NCBI GenBank assembly: GCA_021292165.1
Contig: CM037880.1
Span: forward strand, 140,618,564-140,682,563
Direction: 5' to 3'
DNA length: 64,000 bases
DNA from: Shinisaurus crocodilurus
Lineage: Eukaryota; Chordata; Lepidosauria; Squamata; Shinisauridae
The notes below the pieces were generated by a model. It searched no databases. It saw only the letters and a list, made by a program, of their open reading frames with translations, and had not been told where the DNA came from. Shown here one piece after another: positions 12,914-23,399 of this stretch. How positions within the stretch are numbered: the first letter of the stretch is position 1; each line of letters begins with the position of its first letter. The position numbers and the translations under genes were made by a program.

Positions 12914-13301
12914 TGGGCAGTATCCAATGCTGGCAATCTGCCAGTGCTGCTACGGAGCACCAAAAGGATTAAATTTCATTTCTTTGCAACTATTTTGGCG
13001 GGGGTTGCCCTACCAGTGCGGAGAGGGCAAAAAAGTCCCCTGGACCTCCTGAAGTTGCCCACCCCAGCTGTAGAGTGAACAACTGTTAATGAGAGGCTAG
13101 CAGTTCAAAGCACAACCTGAGAAATTAGCTCAAACTAGCACTTCCAGAACCAGGACAAGTCAGCTTCTTTGAGCTCCACTGACTTTTCCCATTCTGGAAG
13201 TAGCAGTTTGGGTTAGTTTCCAGTTGTGCTATGAAGCACTAGTTTCCCATTGTGCTAGTGGTTGTTCCTACTAACACAAGGGCAGCATTGGATACTGCCC
13301 A
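12914..13301. mobile_element. MITE with 19-bp perfect terminal inverted repeats
   Basis: The left end TGGGCAGTATCCAATGCTG (12914-12932) is the exact reverse complement of the right end CAGCATTGGATACTGCCCA (13283-13301). No obvious target duplication, so the superfamily is open. Confidence 0.75.
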
Positions 13302-13404
13302 TAGACTTCAATGAGTCTGGCCTGCAGAGACCAAACAGAAGAATTGTATCAAACACATTTTGGGTGAGATCATAAGTACTTTTACTTAGAAGTAAGAAGA
13401 ATAG

Positions 13405-13581
13405 GTTGCTTACCTGTAACTGTGGTTCTTCAAGTAGTCATCTGTGTATTCATACACATGGGCTCTGCACCTGCGCTGAGACCATTTCGGGAAAGTTCTA
13501 TAGCTGAGGAAAATCGGGCGGGAGCCCCTCCACCATCGTGCATGCTCCTTAGCACGGCTCCCGTCCATTCCTCAGTTCCCT
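13405..13581 (+). repeat. DIRS left inverted terminal repeat
   Basis: From GGTTGCTTACCTGTAACTG and GTGGTTCTTC to CTCCCGTCCATTCCTCAGTTCCCT. The core is the reverse complement of 18420-18583, including TCTATAGCTGAGGAAAAT and CATGCTCCTTAGCACGGCTCCC. The outermost bases (GCTTACCTGTAAC) differ from the right repeat, as in DIRS where the two ends are unequal. Confidence 0.85.
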
Positions 13582-13745
13582 GAGACCACCTATTGCAGCC
13601 CTGGGACTGGGGGGGGGGGGACATTGATATCAACAGCCGGTCCCGACATCAATACAGGCAGCGATACCATTAGTGTAGTGCCCAATCTCCCACAGTAGAC
13701 CCATCGAAGTCGATAGAGACAATGAAGCGGGGGATGGAGGGTGGG

Positions 13746-13836
13746 TTGTGTGAATGCACAGATGACCACTCAAAGAACCACAGTTACAGGTAGCTACCTG
13801 TTCTTCTTCGTGATCTCTGTGCATTACACACATGGG
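13746..13836 (+). repeat. DIRS internal complementary region (ICR)
   Basis: The first half (13746-13791, with CAAAGAACCACAGTTACAGGTA) is the reverse complement of the outer left terminal repeat. The second half (13792-13836, CTGTTCTTCTTCGTGATCTCTGTGCA..CACATGGGC) is the reverse complement of the outer right repeat at about 18541-18580. This joined-ends arrangement is the hallmark of DIRS circular replication. Confidence 0.85.
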
Positions 13837-13878
13837 CAGAGTAGCGAGCTGACTTACTGGAGGCGGGTTGGTGTCACT

Positions 13879-14853
13879 TCAGTGGACGATGGAAGAGAGG
13901 ACCGCTCTTCCGAAAACATTGTCCGCTTGTGCCCCTACATTCAGACTGTAATGACAACTGAAAGTCATCGGTGTAGCACAGGTGGCCTCCTTGCAAAGGT
14001 CCAGAAAGGAAACACCCCTTGCAAACGCCATGGACAATGAAACCACCCGGGTCAAGTGAACGCGGATGGGACCAGGTGGTGTGACTCTGGTGAGTTCGTA
14101 GGCGACTAGGCGAGTTCTATGGTCTGGACAATCCAGCATGCAAGGCTTTGGGAGGAGACTGGCTGACCAAGGGCGGACCCACCATAGCAGAGGAAGTGTC
14201 TCTGGGAGTGGCGAGACTGATTCTGTTCGAGCCTTATAGAAAGCGAATGCCCAGCAAACATCCAATGAATGCAATGAGCACTCTAAAGGAGAGGACGGAG
14301 AAGGAAAAAAAGTCGAGAGAATGATATCTTGGTTGACATGGGGGTTGGAGATAACCTTCAGCAAAAACACCAGAGTACAACCTTGTCTTTATGGAAAGTC
14401 AAGTAAGGGGAGTCCACTTGAAGGGCACACAGTTCTCCTGCATGCCGCACCAACATGATGACCACTAGGAATGCAGTCTTCCAGGTGAGAAGACGGAGGT
14501 CTGCAGTTGCCATGGGTTCAAAGGGCTTGGATTGTAGAGCCCTGAGGACAAGAGGAAGATTCCAACCAGGGACCAAGGCCCAAACCAGTGGCAGTAGATT
14601 CCGTAGCCAGACTGTGAGTGAAGAGCATGCCAATGGTGGGACTCGGACGGTGGGCAGAGATGGCAGCGAGGTATACTTTTATAGAAGAATATTTCAGTCC
14701 AAGGGTCATCAAAGAGTGAAGAAACTCCAGGACAAGTTCAACGGAGCAAGTGGTGGGATCAGCCTGACAAGCACGAATGAAGGTGGAGAATTTGGCCCAT
14801 TTTCGACAATATGAAAGGCACATGGATGGCTTATGCGCCGCCATCAATACCAC
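13879..14853 (-). pseudogene. DIRS tyrosine recombinase, degenerate
   Basis: Three overlapping minus-strand frames (14853-14518, 14633-14358, 14370-13879) together cover a tyrosine recombinase. The N-terminal part resembles the SAM-like core-binding domain (EFLHSLMTLGLKYSSIKVYL). The catalytic part shows an Arg in a VRHAGELCAL box, an H-x-x-R equivalent (HLTRV), and a Tyr in a MTFSCHYSL box. Frames change at about 14360 and 14520, so no intact protein is made. It would catalyse integration of the circular DNA form in a live element. Confidence 0.82.
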
Positions 14854-14863
14854 TCAAATCCCA

Positions 14864-15753
14864 TCAGAGAGACCTGGGGTGTAGTCCATCAGCAGGAATG
14901 GCCAAGCTGTGAGATGAAGTACCGTCAGGTTCGAGTGTTGAATCTTCCTGTGGTCTTGGGACAACAGTGCTGGTGTCGACGGTAGAGCCCAATACTTCGC
15001 CTCGGGAGAGATGGAAGAGAGGCGAGAACCAGGACTGCCTCAGCCACCAAGGAGCCACGAGGATGCAATTTGTGCCATCCAGCTGAATCTTGGCTACAAC
15101 TTTGGTCAGTAGTGATATCGGATGGAACACACAGAAGAGTGCAGTGCTCCTTGCCACTGCAGGAGGAACACATCTGACACAGAATGTGGATTCTGACCCG
15201 CCCGACTGCAGAACAACTTGCATACAGTGTTTTCTGCAGTGGCAAATAGATCCATAGTCGGGGTGCCCCACTCTTCTAAGAGGAGATCGGACTCGACAGT
15301 CGAGTTGCCATTTGTGCAATTCCAAGGAAACCCTGTTGAGGGCATCTGCTAGGATATTGTCTTTACCAGCTATGTGAATCGCAACGAACGACATCTGCCG
15401 CTTGAGAGCCCAATCGAAGAGGCAGAGGGTAAGGTTCGTCAGTCTGGCAGAACGCGTCCTCCTTCCCTGTTCAAGTAGGCGACGACGGTGGTATTGTCCG
15501 TCACCACTTTGATTTTCCCTGAACAATACAGGGTCCCACAGTGTGTGCCCCAGCTGATCAGGAGGCATCCGTCGTCACCTATCACCGAAGGTGATGGTGG
15601 GTTGAAAGGAAGTCCATTTGTCAGATTCTGGCTGGACATCCGCCACTGCAGAGAATATTTGATCCTGGTTGGGATAGAGATATGCATGCAGTTGGAGTCC
15701 TTCGCATGATCGAACGCCCGTAAAATAGTGGGAGTATAGTCATGTAGAATCAT
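14864..15753 (-). pseudogene. DIRS RNase H and connecting region, degenerate
   Basis: Minus-strand frames show a retroelement RNase H: a VVTDNTTVVAYLNREGG segment, then HIAGKDNILADALNRVS, followed by the DLFAT..FCSRAG region and VAPWW conserved in DIRS pol proteins. Several frame changes occur (about 15439, 15345, 15245). Only the tail of the reverse transcriptase is present upstream, which points to an internal deletion near 15720-15760. Confidence 0.8.
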
Positions 15754-16052
15754 GCCCTTCTGTAGAAGGGACGCAACCTCCTAACACAATGGAGTCGAGG
15801 GTTGTGTTGTCTGGATGCCAAAAAGGGAGGGAGCGTGTCAAACTCGATCCTGTACCCTTTGCAGACAATGTTTAACACCAAGTAGTCCCGTTGTGATCTT
15901 CACCCAAGATCCGATGTAGTGGGACAGGCGGTTCTGAAACTGCTGGTTGTGGAGACAAGGAAGTGGTCGAGATCAGTAAGTCAAAGACGACAGCGGCTAT
16001 TATCCCCTCCTCTGCGCCTGTGGGAGCTTCTCATTCATGGCTGGGTGTATGA
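15754..16052 (-). pseudogene. DIRS pol start, truncated before RT catalytic core
   Basis: The minus strand reads a short region (LSHYIGSW..TTGLLG..VQDR) typical of the sequence before the DIRS reverse transcriptase, followed by a PSTPLC..EVASLLQKG segment. It then jumps directly to sequence next to RNase H. The fingers/palm motifs, including the catalytic Asp pair, are absent. It contains stops. Confidence 0.6.
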
Positions 16053-18207
16053 TCACCTCAAAGGTTGAAGCTGTTGCCCATGAGGTGGACGATCTTGCAC
16101 CTGGTGGCTCAAGGAGGAGGGTTGGAATGCAGCAGAGAAAGATGGGCGTTGAGACCACCTCCTCTGGCGGTAGGACCATGGATGAGGCTGCGGCCCGAGG
16201 CCCATCTTCCGTACATTCGCCCTTGCCTTTTGGATGGCGTTGAGGGAGTCATCCATTGACGTATTGAAAAGTCCCGCTCCATCAAAGGCTAAGTCTTCGA
16301 TGCGTTTCTGGACCTCTGGCATGAAAGACGTTGACCATAGCCAGGCATGGTGGCGGAGGGCAACCGACCCAATGAGCGATCGACCATGGCAATCTGCCTG
16401 ATGGCGTGCCATATTAATTTGCTGGCGTGAGAGACTGGTGGCCTCAGACAGGAATACCCGAGCCAGTTCTCTTTTGTCATCGGGTAGTGAATTACTCAGC
16501 GTGGCCATTTTCTCCCAGAGAAAAAGCTGATATCTTGGCATTGTGGCCTGGTAACTGGCCACCCAAAGCCCAAGAGAACTGAATGAGTAGACCCGTCTGC
16601 CGAAACCGTGTCCAGCCTCTTCCCTTCCTTATCAGCTGGAGTTGAGTGCCTCCTGCCCGACTTGGACTGCGCTGATTCCACTATTATGGAGTTGAGTACT
16701 GGATGTGAAAAGGGAAATTTTGCTTCCTCTTCCTGGACCCGATACATTGTTTCCAACCAGCTTTGCAGTCACCAGCATCATCGCTGGGTTCTTCCAAGTA
16801 GATTGAACAGTGTCAAGGAGGGTTGGAAGAAACGGAATCAAAGTTGGAGTAGAAACCGATGACTTTACGACATCGAAGACTGGGTCCTTCAAGGGGGGTT
16901 CTTCGATGCATGTCTCAATCCCCAGGGCTTGAGTCATTCTTTGAATGTGCTGGACAAAGGTGCCCAAGTCCTCAGAGGGAGCGATCACCACCTTGGACTC
17001 GACCAGTGGGTCAAGAGATGAGTAGTCTGGCATATCCATGGCAGAGGAATCGGTGTCAGAGGCATAGTTCTCAGGAGAAGAGGTGCTATCTTCACGAGGA
17101 GTGGCCGAGGGCGGAGGCTCCTTGGAAAGGGACACCGCCGGTGGCGCAGTAGTTGGTGGAGACCTGGTGAGCCGAGGTCATTTTGATGGTGGTTGGTCCC
17201 ATCAGGAGCCGACGCAGGAGGGAGTTCAGCGACCGGAATCAGGACTGGTAGTGGCTGGAGTGGTGGCGATGTTGAGACCATTGGACATTGTAATCTCTCC
17301 GGGGGGCGTTCCCTGTGGTAGGGGTGATGGTATTCCCTGCCCTCGGATGATACGACGCAAATCCATACAAGGCTGCCAAATAGCGGGACTCGAGGTCGCA
17401 TGGTGGGGAGCGGGATCAAGATGGCCCAATCCCAATCCTCCAGTCGGTGTCGAGGGTAATGGTGCTGGCTGGGGGACAAAAACAGATAGCAGGTGACCCA
17501 AGCAGCTGTCAAAGTCAAGGGATCTTGATGTCGAGCCTGGTCCAATTCCCTAGACCTGGAGCTACAGGGTGGCACCGATGTCGAGGCAGAGGTCTCAGGC
17601 TGTTGAGTCCCATTATAAGGGGACCGGACTCCACAATCTCGCCCTCCGACACGGAGATCGCCTGGGTCCTCAAGCCCAATGAGCCTTTAGGCACTGGAAA
17701 CCTTGAGTGGCCTATGATCGAGGTCGATGGGTGTCTCGATCTGTCAAATAGGTGGTGGCTCCACCATCAAGGTCAATAGGGGTGGAGATGTGGTCTTGGA
17801 GCCCAAGGGAGCGGGCGAACTGTGCTTCGCCTTCTCCTTTCGTTCTTTGTGTTTTTTAACTTCCTCTCGAGCCTTTTTTGCTTTCTTTGCAGGCCTCAAG
17901 AGACTTGCCCGGTGTGGGGAGGCAAGCGGTGGTAGCCGTTTGTGGTGGCAGGCATCTTCCGCTTGGGTGGAGGAGGCTGCTCCTGCTTGGAGGGTTCAGC
18001 CACGGCCTCGAGGGCCTTGTGCCACAGAGCAGCCTTTAGTATGTCTGTGCGGTGCTTTCTCACTTGCTGCGTAAAGGCCTGGCAATGGTTGCAAGAATCG
18101 ACTCTGTGGCCTTCTCCTAGGTAGATGAGGCACAAGGAGTGCCCATCTGCAGGTGGTAACTTGGCACTGCAACGCATACATTTCCTGAAGGGTGCTTTCA
18201 ACGGCAT
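16053..18207 (-). pseudogene. DIRS gag-like ORF, frame-shifted
   Basis: The ATG at 18207 begins MPLKAPFRKCMRCSAKLPPA, followed by a Cys/His cluster (C-x2-C..H-x3-C..H-x5-C-x2-C) that resembles a zinc-binding gag motif. Further frames (17135-16632, 16756-16496, 16562-16053) continue with acidic Ser-rich sequence and an alpha-helical region ending in QKARANVRKMGLGPQP. At least three frame changes. The leader (18227-18306) carries expanded AGG and GT repeats. Confidence 0.72.
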
Positions 18208-18226
18208 AGTCCAAGATAGGAGAGAC

Positions 18227-18272
18227 AGGAGGAGGAGGAGGAGGAGGAGGAGGAGGAGGAGTAAGATTGTGT

Positions 18273-18306
<34 letters not shown>
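18227..18306 (+). repeat. (AGG)n and (GT)n microsatellites in DIRS leader
   Basis: A GAG/AGG trinucleotide run (about 18227-18261) is followed by a GT run (about 18268-18306). It lies between the right terminal repeat and the gag ATG. Confidence 0.9.
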
Positions 18307-18310
<4 letters not shown>

Positions 18311-18419
18311 AACAAGGATAAAGACGAAGGGGAGGAATATCGCAAGAAAGAGAGAAGAAAACGCTCAGCCAATGAGAAAGGAGAACTTCCCAAGTACAAC
18401 TAGCTACAATGGCGGTCGA

Positions 18420-18583
18420 AGAGGAACTGAGGAAACGGGTGGGAGCCGTGCTAAGGAGCATGCGTGATGGGGGAGGGGCTCCCACCCAATTTTCCTCAGC
18501 TATAGAACTTACCCTGAAACGGTTTCAGCACAGGCGCACAGCCCATGTGTGTGATGCACAGAGACCATGAAGAAGAACCACCA
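18420..18583 (-). repeat. DIRS right inverted terminal repeat
   Basis: Reverse complement of the left repeat over about 160 bases with scattered mismatches. The outer end reads GGTGGTTCTTCTTCATGG on the minus strand. Confidence 0.85.
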
Positions 18584-19019
18584 AGATCAATGTGACTTAT
18601 TACCATGTAGTAAAAGGATGGGGTTATTAATGTACACTAGCAATGTAGTATTACTATTTGTATTATTGAAACCAGTAACTGATGCCGTAGAAGTCCATCT
18701 TGTGGCAATGTTCTGTCACCCTAATCCAGCGGTCAGTTCCAGACATGGAGGCTCTGTTCAGCACATGGTACTCACCCACATGCAATGATGCCCCCACTCA
18801 TTTCAATGGAGAGAGCAGCAGATCCATGTGTACATTCCTTTGAAATGAGCGTTAATAGCCCATGCACACAAGAGCCCCTTGTGCACAGCAGAGGTCACGC
18901 AGGGCTCTGATCAGGGCTTCTTTCTGTGCTGCCGAGATTTTCTAGCCACACTCTCCATATCACAAACTAGGAATCTGGGAAGCCATTCTAACTCTAAATT
19001 AGGTCCTGGAAATATGCCA

Positions 19020-19451
19020 TAGCTCATATACATAGAGATTTATTCAGCTTTTTAAAAATATTACAGGTTCTCTTTTAAAGTCACAAAAATATTATTTAAC
19101 TCTTCTAAACAAACTGCTATTAGCCTAGCCATCTTTTTTTGTGAGCATATATGGGGGCTAGTCCAATATTCAACATTTTGTAATGACAGTATTTATAAAA
19201 TAAACACCTATGTTCTCCCTTAAAATTCGTATTGGAGGAAGACCAAACCTTGGGATTATAATTCAATCTTCCTCTTAATAACCATTCATTTAATTATCTA
19301 AGTACTGGATACCACATTATCACATCAGGGCTCAATGGGTGGAGCTCCATCATATTGTCACATTATAAATTAATCAAGACAGAAAAAGATGCTTTGCATT
19401 CCAAATATAAAATCCTTCATTTTCTGCTAACCGATGTCCTTTGAAATATGT
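19020..19451 (-). other. DCDC2: Probable DCDC2 3' UTR with candidate poly(A) signal
   Basis: AT-rich sequence following the stop codon. The first clear AATAAA on the minus strand is at 19039-19044, giving a UTR of roughly 420 bases. No repeat element is recognised here. The true cleavage site is inferred, and alternative downstream sites cannot be excluded. Confidence 0.45.
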
Positions 19452-19556
19452 CTATGCTACTGCTGCATACTCATTGGATTGTTCATTTTTTTCACTTTCC
19501 TGTGGACTGGTGATCATGACTCTTGGAGCTGACGTTTTTTCATAATTGGAATCAGC
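19452..19556 (-). CDS. DCDC2: DCDC2 terminal coding exon with stop
   Basis: The last coding exon: 105 bases including TAG at 19452-19454, after acceptor CTCTAG. It encodes ADSNYEKTSAPRVMITSPQE and ends SEKNEQSNEYAAVA. The ITSP block and the final YAAVA match the conserved C-terminus of DCDC2, so the stop is authentic and not a truncation. The exon is shorter than an ORF scan would report and was found by searching the minus strand for the expected C-terminus. Confidence 0.93.
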   Translation of the reverse strand, partial: ADSNYEKTSAPRVMITSPQESEKNEQSNEYAAVA

Positions 19557-20372
19557 CTAGAGGGGGGGGAAACACATTTTAACTTGTCATATGGCAAGGA
19601 TTTTTCTTTTGTATGTGTTCAAATGATAAAGCAGGCCTGCACAACTTGAGACCTGTCAAGCCAAATGCAAGTCACCAGCCATGTCAGATGCTTGGCAACC
19701 CGCCTGATTTGCTGTTCCAGACAGGAAGCAAATGTAGAATGTTTATCAAACCCCTGATAGGCCCCCCATATGGATGGTGAGCTGTGTTTGGCTTGATAGT
19801 GGGCAGTCCAGTAATAAAGCACTTAACCCACAATATGCTTGGTTAATCAACCACAGAATTTTTCTTGCTATGTACCAAACACATACTGTAGTTCAAAAAA
19901 CATTAAATGATAAGTGTGAATAAGTCCATATTCCTGGTTAGCTTGCACAAAGAAAGGGGCTCTCCCTTAAGGTGCTGGGATATAAAATTAGCAGCATGAT
20001 TACTAAAACAAACCCTCTATGCCCATCCTTGCTTAGCCATTTTACCTAAGAGCAGGCTCACATGAGTGGCTTTAGCTTCTCCTTTTTTTAAGCTCCTTCT
20101 ACAGCATAAAAATCATTTTGGGAAATTCTATGATAACAGCTGTCAACTAAATAGCATCAACCTTGTGGTGGCTGAAAACAGATTTCATAATCTCACAATA
20201 TTCAATGTCCCATGTGAAAGTAGTATCACTGGGATCATTCAAGATGGGGGGCAAACAGTTGCTCCAAACTCCAAAGTTGGAACTCCAGGAATGGAGAATG
20301 CTGGCTGCAGACAGACCTATTGCTAGAGCAGACGAGAAGCATTAACACAACAAAAGAGCAAAGACATGTTAC

Positions 20373-20663
20373 CTGGGTTTGATCATCAATACCTTCTTTT
20401 GTTTCTTCTTCATGACTTTTGTTATCCATTTCCTCACCATTTTCTTCATTTGTTTCACCCTGTACTAGACTGCTAAGCTCATCTTGTGCTGCTTGGTCAA
20501 GGTTCTGCCCTTGCTGTTCATCTTCATCATGGTCATTCAGCTTCTCCTCCTCCATTTCTCCATCCTTATCAGCATCCCCATTCATTGCTGAATATTCTCC
20601 TTGATGCCAAGCATTATGTTCTGTTGCTATGCCTTCTTCCTCATCCACAGTTTCTGCTGGCCG
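20373..20663 (-). CDS. DCDC2: DCDC2 exon: large acidic Glu/Asp-rich exon
   Basis: A 291-base exon (97 codons, phase 0 at both ends; acceptor TTTCATCAG, donor GTAACA). It opens with RPAETVDEEEG, matching the RPAE-x-VDEEE block of mammalian DCDC2. It then runs through a low-complexity acidic, Gln- and Asn-containing region including NLDQAAQDELSSLVQGETNE and ENGEEMDNKS. This part is expected to be disordered and varies quickly between species. The exon sits 816 bp from the terminal exon. Confidence 0.92.
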
Positions 20664-20669
20664 CTGATG

Positions 20670-23240
20670 AAAGCAAAAACAAAACTGTATTATGCTCAGC
20701 TCTTTTGATTACAATATTCCAGGTAGAACTATTAAGATGAGCTTAATAAAAGGTGGGAATGTACATGAAATAAATATAAACTCTCATGCTAATGTTATCT
20801 CACAGCAAATTCCACAGTTATAAGCCAGATCATGGTCATAAGAGTAATGGTTGAAGATTGTGTTTGTGTATGTGCATATATAGATATGAACGGATCCATT
20901 CTTCACAAAGATGACAGCAAAATGAAAAATAGATCAAGCAACACATTTGACAGGCTTCGGAACATGTTACACTCCAATACCTATATGGTCATTATCTGGA
21001 ACCACTAATGTGTAAATTGCATAAGTATGGACTGACTGAATTGTGGAAAGAACGTCTGTAGATATGTGCAATGCACATAGGTGCTCTATACATTATGGCC
21101 ACCTTCTGAAGAGGTCATCACATGGATGCTGTTTCAGTCAACTACTACATGGCTGGCATAGCATGCCACCTGGTCCTTAGCATGCCACCTTTGCATATTA
21201 CTTCCAAAACATCAGCACCACCTTAACGGTGTCTCCAAGAATGTCGGAAGAAAGTGGTAAATTTTAAAGCACTGCATCACTGTGGTTAAAATCCTGCAGA
21301 TCGTTATGCATGTTTATGTCCCTTTAAAATCCATAGTGCTGGGACCAAATGACTTGAGGCAAAGTATGTGGCATCACAATCCTAAATACATTTCCTTGGA
21401 CTTAAGTTCCATTCAAATGGATGGGTTTATTTTCAAGAAAGTGAGTTTAGGACTAAGGCACAAATCTCTCAATAGTTCCATTAAACCATGTGCATCTTAG
21501 TAATTAAAAACATACACACCAAAAAAAAACCCCAGAGTACATGCAAACCTTTGGACACACCTTAAATAGCTCTTCATATATTGACCAAGATTATTCCAAT
21601 GTACTGTATTAGTTTCACACAACTCAATTCTGCTGTACCTTGCAATAAATATGAGACTTAGCTGAGCCTATTTTGAACGTCTAAAAGCTTCAGCAGTTGA
21701 ACCGGACAGTTAACATGTTTTTTTGTTGTTGTTATTGTTTTTCTGGATTGGATTATCAGCACCATTCTCAATCAGCCCTTGTTTTCAGATGGCTAAAATA
21801 ACACAGATTATCCCATTCATTACAGGGTGCAGGTAAAATCACCCAGTCTGAAAGTAACCCAAGTGCAAAACAAGAATTGTTTTAAGAAAATGCACTTCTA
21901 AAAGGTATCTGTTCAAAAGTAGCTAATTAATATAAAATATGTATTTACCCTTTTCACTCGAAGTAGGAGGCATTCTCTGTGAATATTACATATCATTGTA
22001 CAAAACAGGCCAAAGAGGGGCAGCAACAAAATTCTAATAGCAAGACATTAATACAACTTCAGGGAACACTTGATTGCAGAAAGAAACTAGCATCTCTTAA
22101 ATACAACTGCTATTTCCCAGTGAATAATTTGGGATATATGCTTTCTTTTGCAAAGCATATACCCAAATGCTTTCCAAAACTAAAAGAAACATTTTGTTCC
22201 CAAACCAGTTAGGGTTGCTAAGTGACAATGGAGCACCTGCCTACCACATTGTTTATAAAACCCAACATTTGACAAGGGAAGAAAAGATTGAATTTAATAA
22301 ATATCCTTGTTTTCTAGCCATTTATAACACTAGAGAGGTGAATGCTGCTTCTGGGTTGATTGAATATAGTGTGTGTGTGTGTGTGTTTGTGTGAATTATA
22401 CACACACACACACACACACACACGATTGCAGGATCCAAATATTTGATTTTAAATGGTCATAATATCTATGTGCCAACAACTACATAATCATTAACATTCA
22501 AGTAGGATTTCAGAGGTCCCAATGTATATTAAGGTCTCATTTAGATATGGTTTATAACAAGACATTAACATTACATTTATGTTGCCAACATAACCAGACT
22601 GAGTAGGCAAAGGTGCAGAGCTCTGCATAGTACCATCAATCAGCAGCTAGGCCAGCTCTTTGTTTTGCATCTTTGTACCTCTTCTCTAGTGTAGGAGCAG
22701 GGACTGGCTCCACCCTGCATCTGGCCAGTCAAGACCAGCATTAGTGGGGGATCATCAATGCCACTGAATCCTAGGCAGCATCCACCTCCCTTTTCATCTA
22801 TATAGTGTTATAAATGGCTAGAAAACAAGAATATTTATTACTTCATTGACTTTATAGAAAGCAAGTATATTGATTACTTTATACCATGTAGTCACTATGG
22901 AAGACCTCCTAGAAATCCACTGGAAAGTAGTTTATAAGCTTTAACAACAAGCTCCTTTCTATGCGGAGCCTCCTGAGAATGGATATTTTCCATCTAATTG
23001 CCAAATTCAATTAGAATTCTGATTCACAGACCTGCTAAACATCAGTTGAAACTTAGGAAGCCTCAGGTATTAAGCATGAATCTTGTACATTTGCACAAGG
23101 ATCCAGATACAGGGATCACTTACAGGAATGATTACCGTGCCCAAAATTGAAGACATTGAAATCATGGAGCGTTTCTTAGGATTGTCTGTTTTAAACCTGA
23201 ATAAATGCAGACATAACTAGTTTTGCCTCTAGAAGATCCT
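20670..23240. other. DCDC2 intron sequence, little structure
   Basis: AT-rich intron without recognised transposon boundaries, except the GT/CA tract at 22370-22423 and a weak GCAATCCTA-like MITE trace at 21366-21460. Confidence 0.5.
22370..22423. repeat. (TG)n ... (CA)n inverted microsatellites
   Basis: A TG run and a CA run separated by about 14 bases (TTGTGTGAATTATA). The two arms are complementary and could form a hairpin. Confidence 0.9.
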
Positions 23241-23251
23241 AGACTCTAGAA

Positions 23252-23387
23252 CAGGGCTCTCCAACCTTGGGTCCCCAGATGTTGCTGGACTATAGCTCCC
23301 AGAATCCCTTGCCATTAGCCATGCTGGCTGGGTATGCTGGGAGCTGTAGGCCAGCAACACCTGGGGACCCAAGGTTGGAGAGCCCTG
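23252..23387 (+). mobile_element. 136-bp palindromic hAT MITE
   Basis: Terminal repeats CAGGGCTCTCCAACCTTGG...CCAAGGTTGGAGAGCCCTG with TSD CTCTAGAA at 23244-23251 and 23388-23395. Near-identical to 50563-50698 in the opposite orientation. Confidence 0.95.
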
Positions 23388-23399
23388 CTCTAGAAAGAA

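Larger units (their letters stand above)
13405..18583 (-). mobile_element. DIRS-type tyrosine-recombinase retrotransposon (defective)
   Basis: A 5.2-kb element on the minus strand with gag-like, RNase H-like and tyrosine recombinase reading frames in the DIRS order. It has inverted terminal repeats (13405-13581 and 18420-18583) and an internal complementary region (13746-13836) that matches both outer ends. DIRS elements lack long direct terminal repeats and an integrase or DDE transposase, and integrate through a circular intermediate by tyrosine recombinase. All frames carry stops or shifts, and most of the reverse transcriptase is missing, so the copy is not autonomous. It begins about 440 bp beyond the likely DCDC2 poly(A) site and lies on the same strand as the gene. 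Confidence 0.88.

Noticed and set aside
14455..17779. Plus-strand frames of 97-137 residues within the DIRS element
   Set aside because: They overlap antisense to recognisable gag, RNase H and recombinase frames and have no similarity of their own.
1..19000. NRSN1 or another neighbour of DCDC2
   Set aside because: NRSN1 lies beside DCDC2 in mammals, so I looked for its protein on both strands, but no matching frame is present.
22370..22423. Regulatory hairpin or terminator
   Set aside because: It is a pair of TG and CA microsatellites, and eukaryotic genes do not use such terminators.
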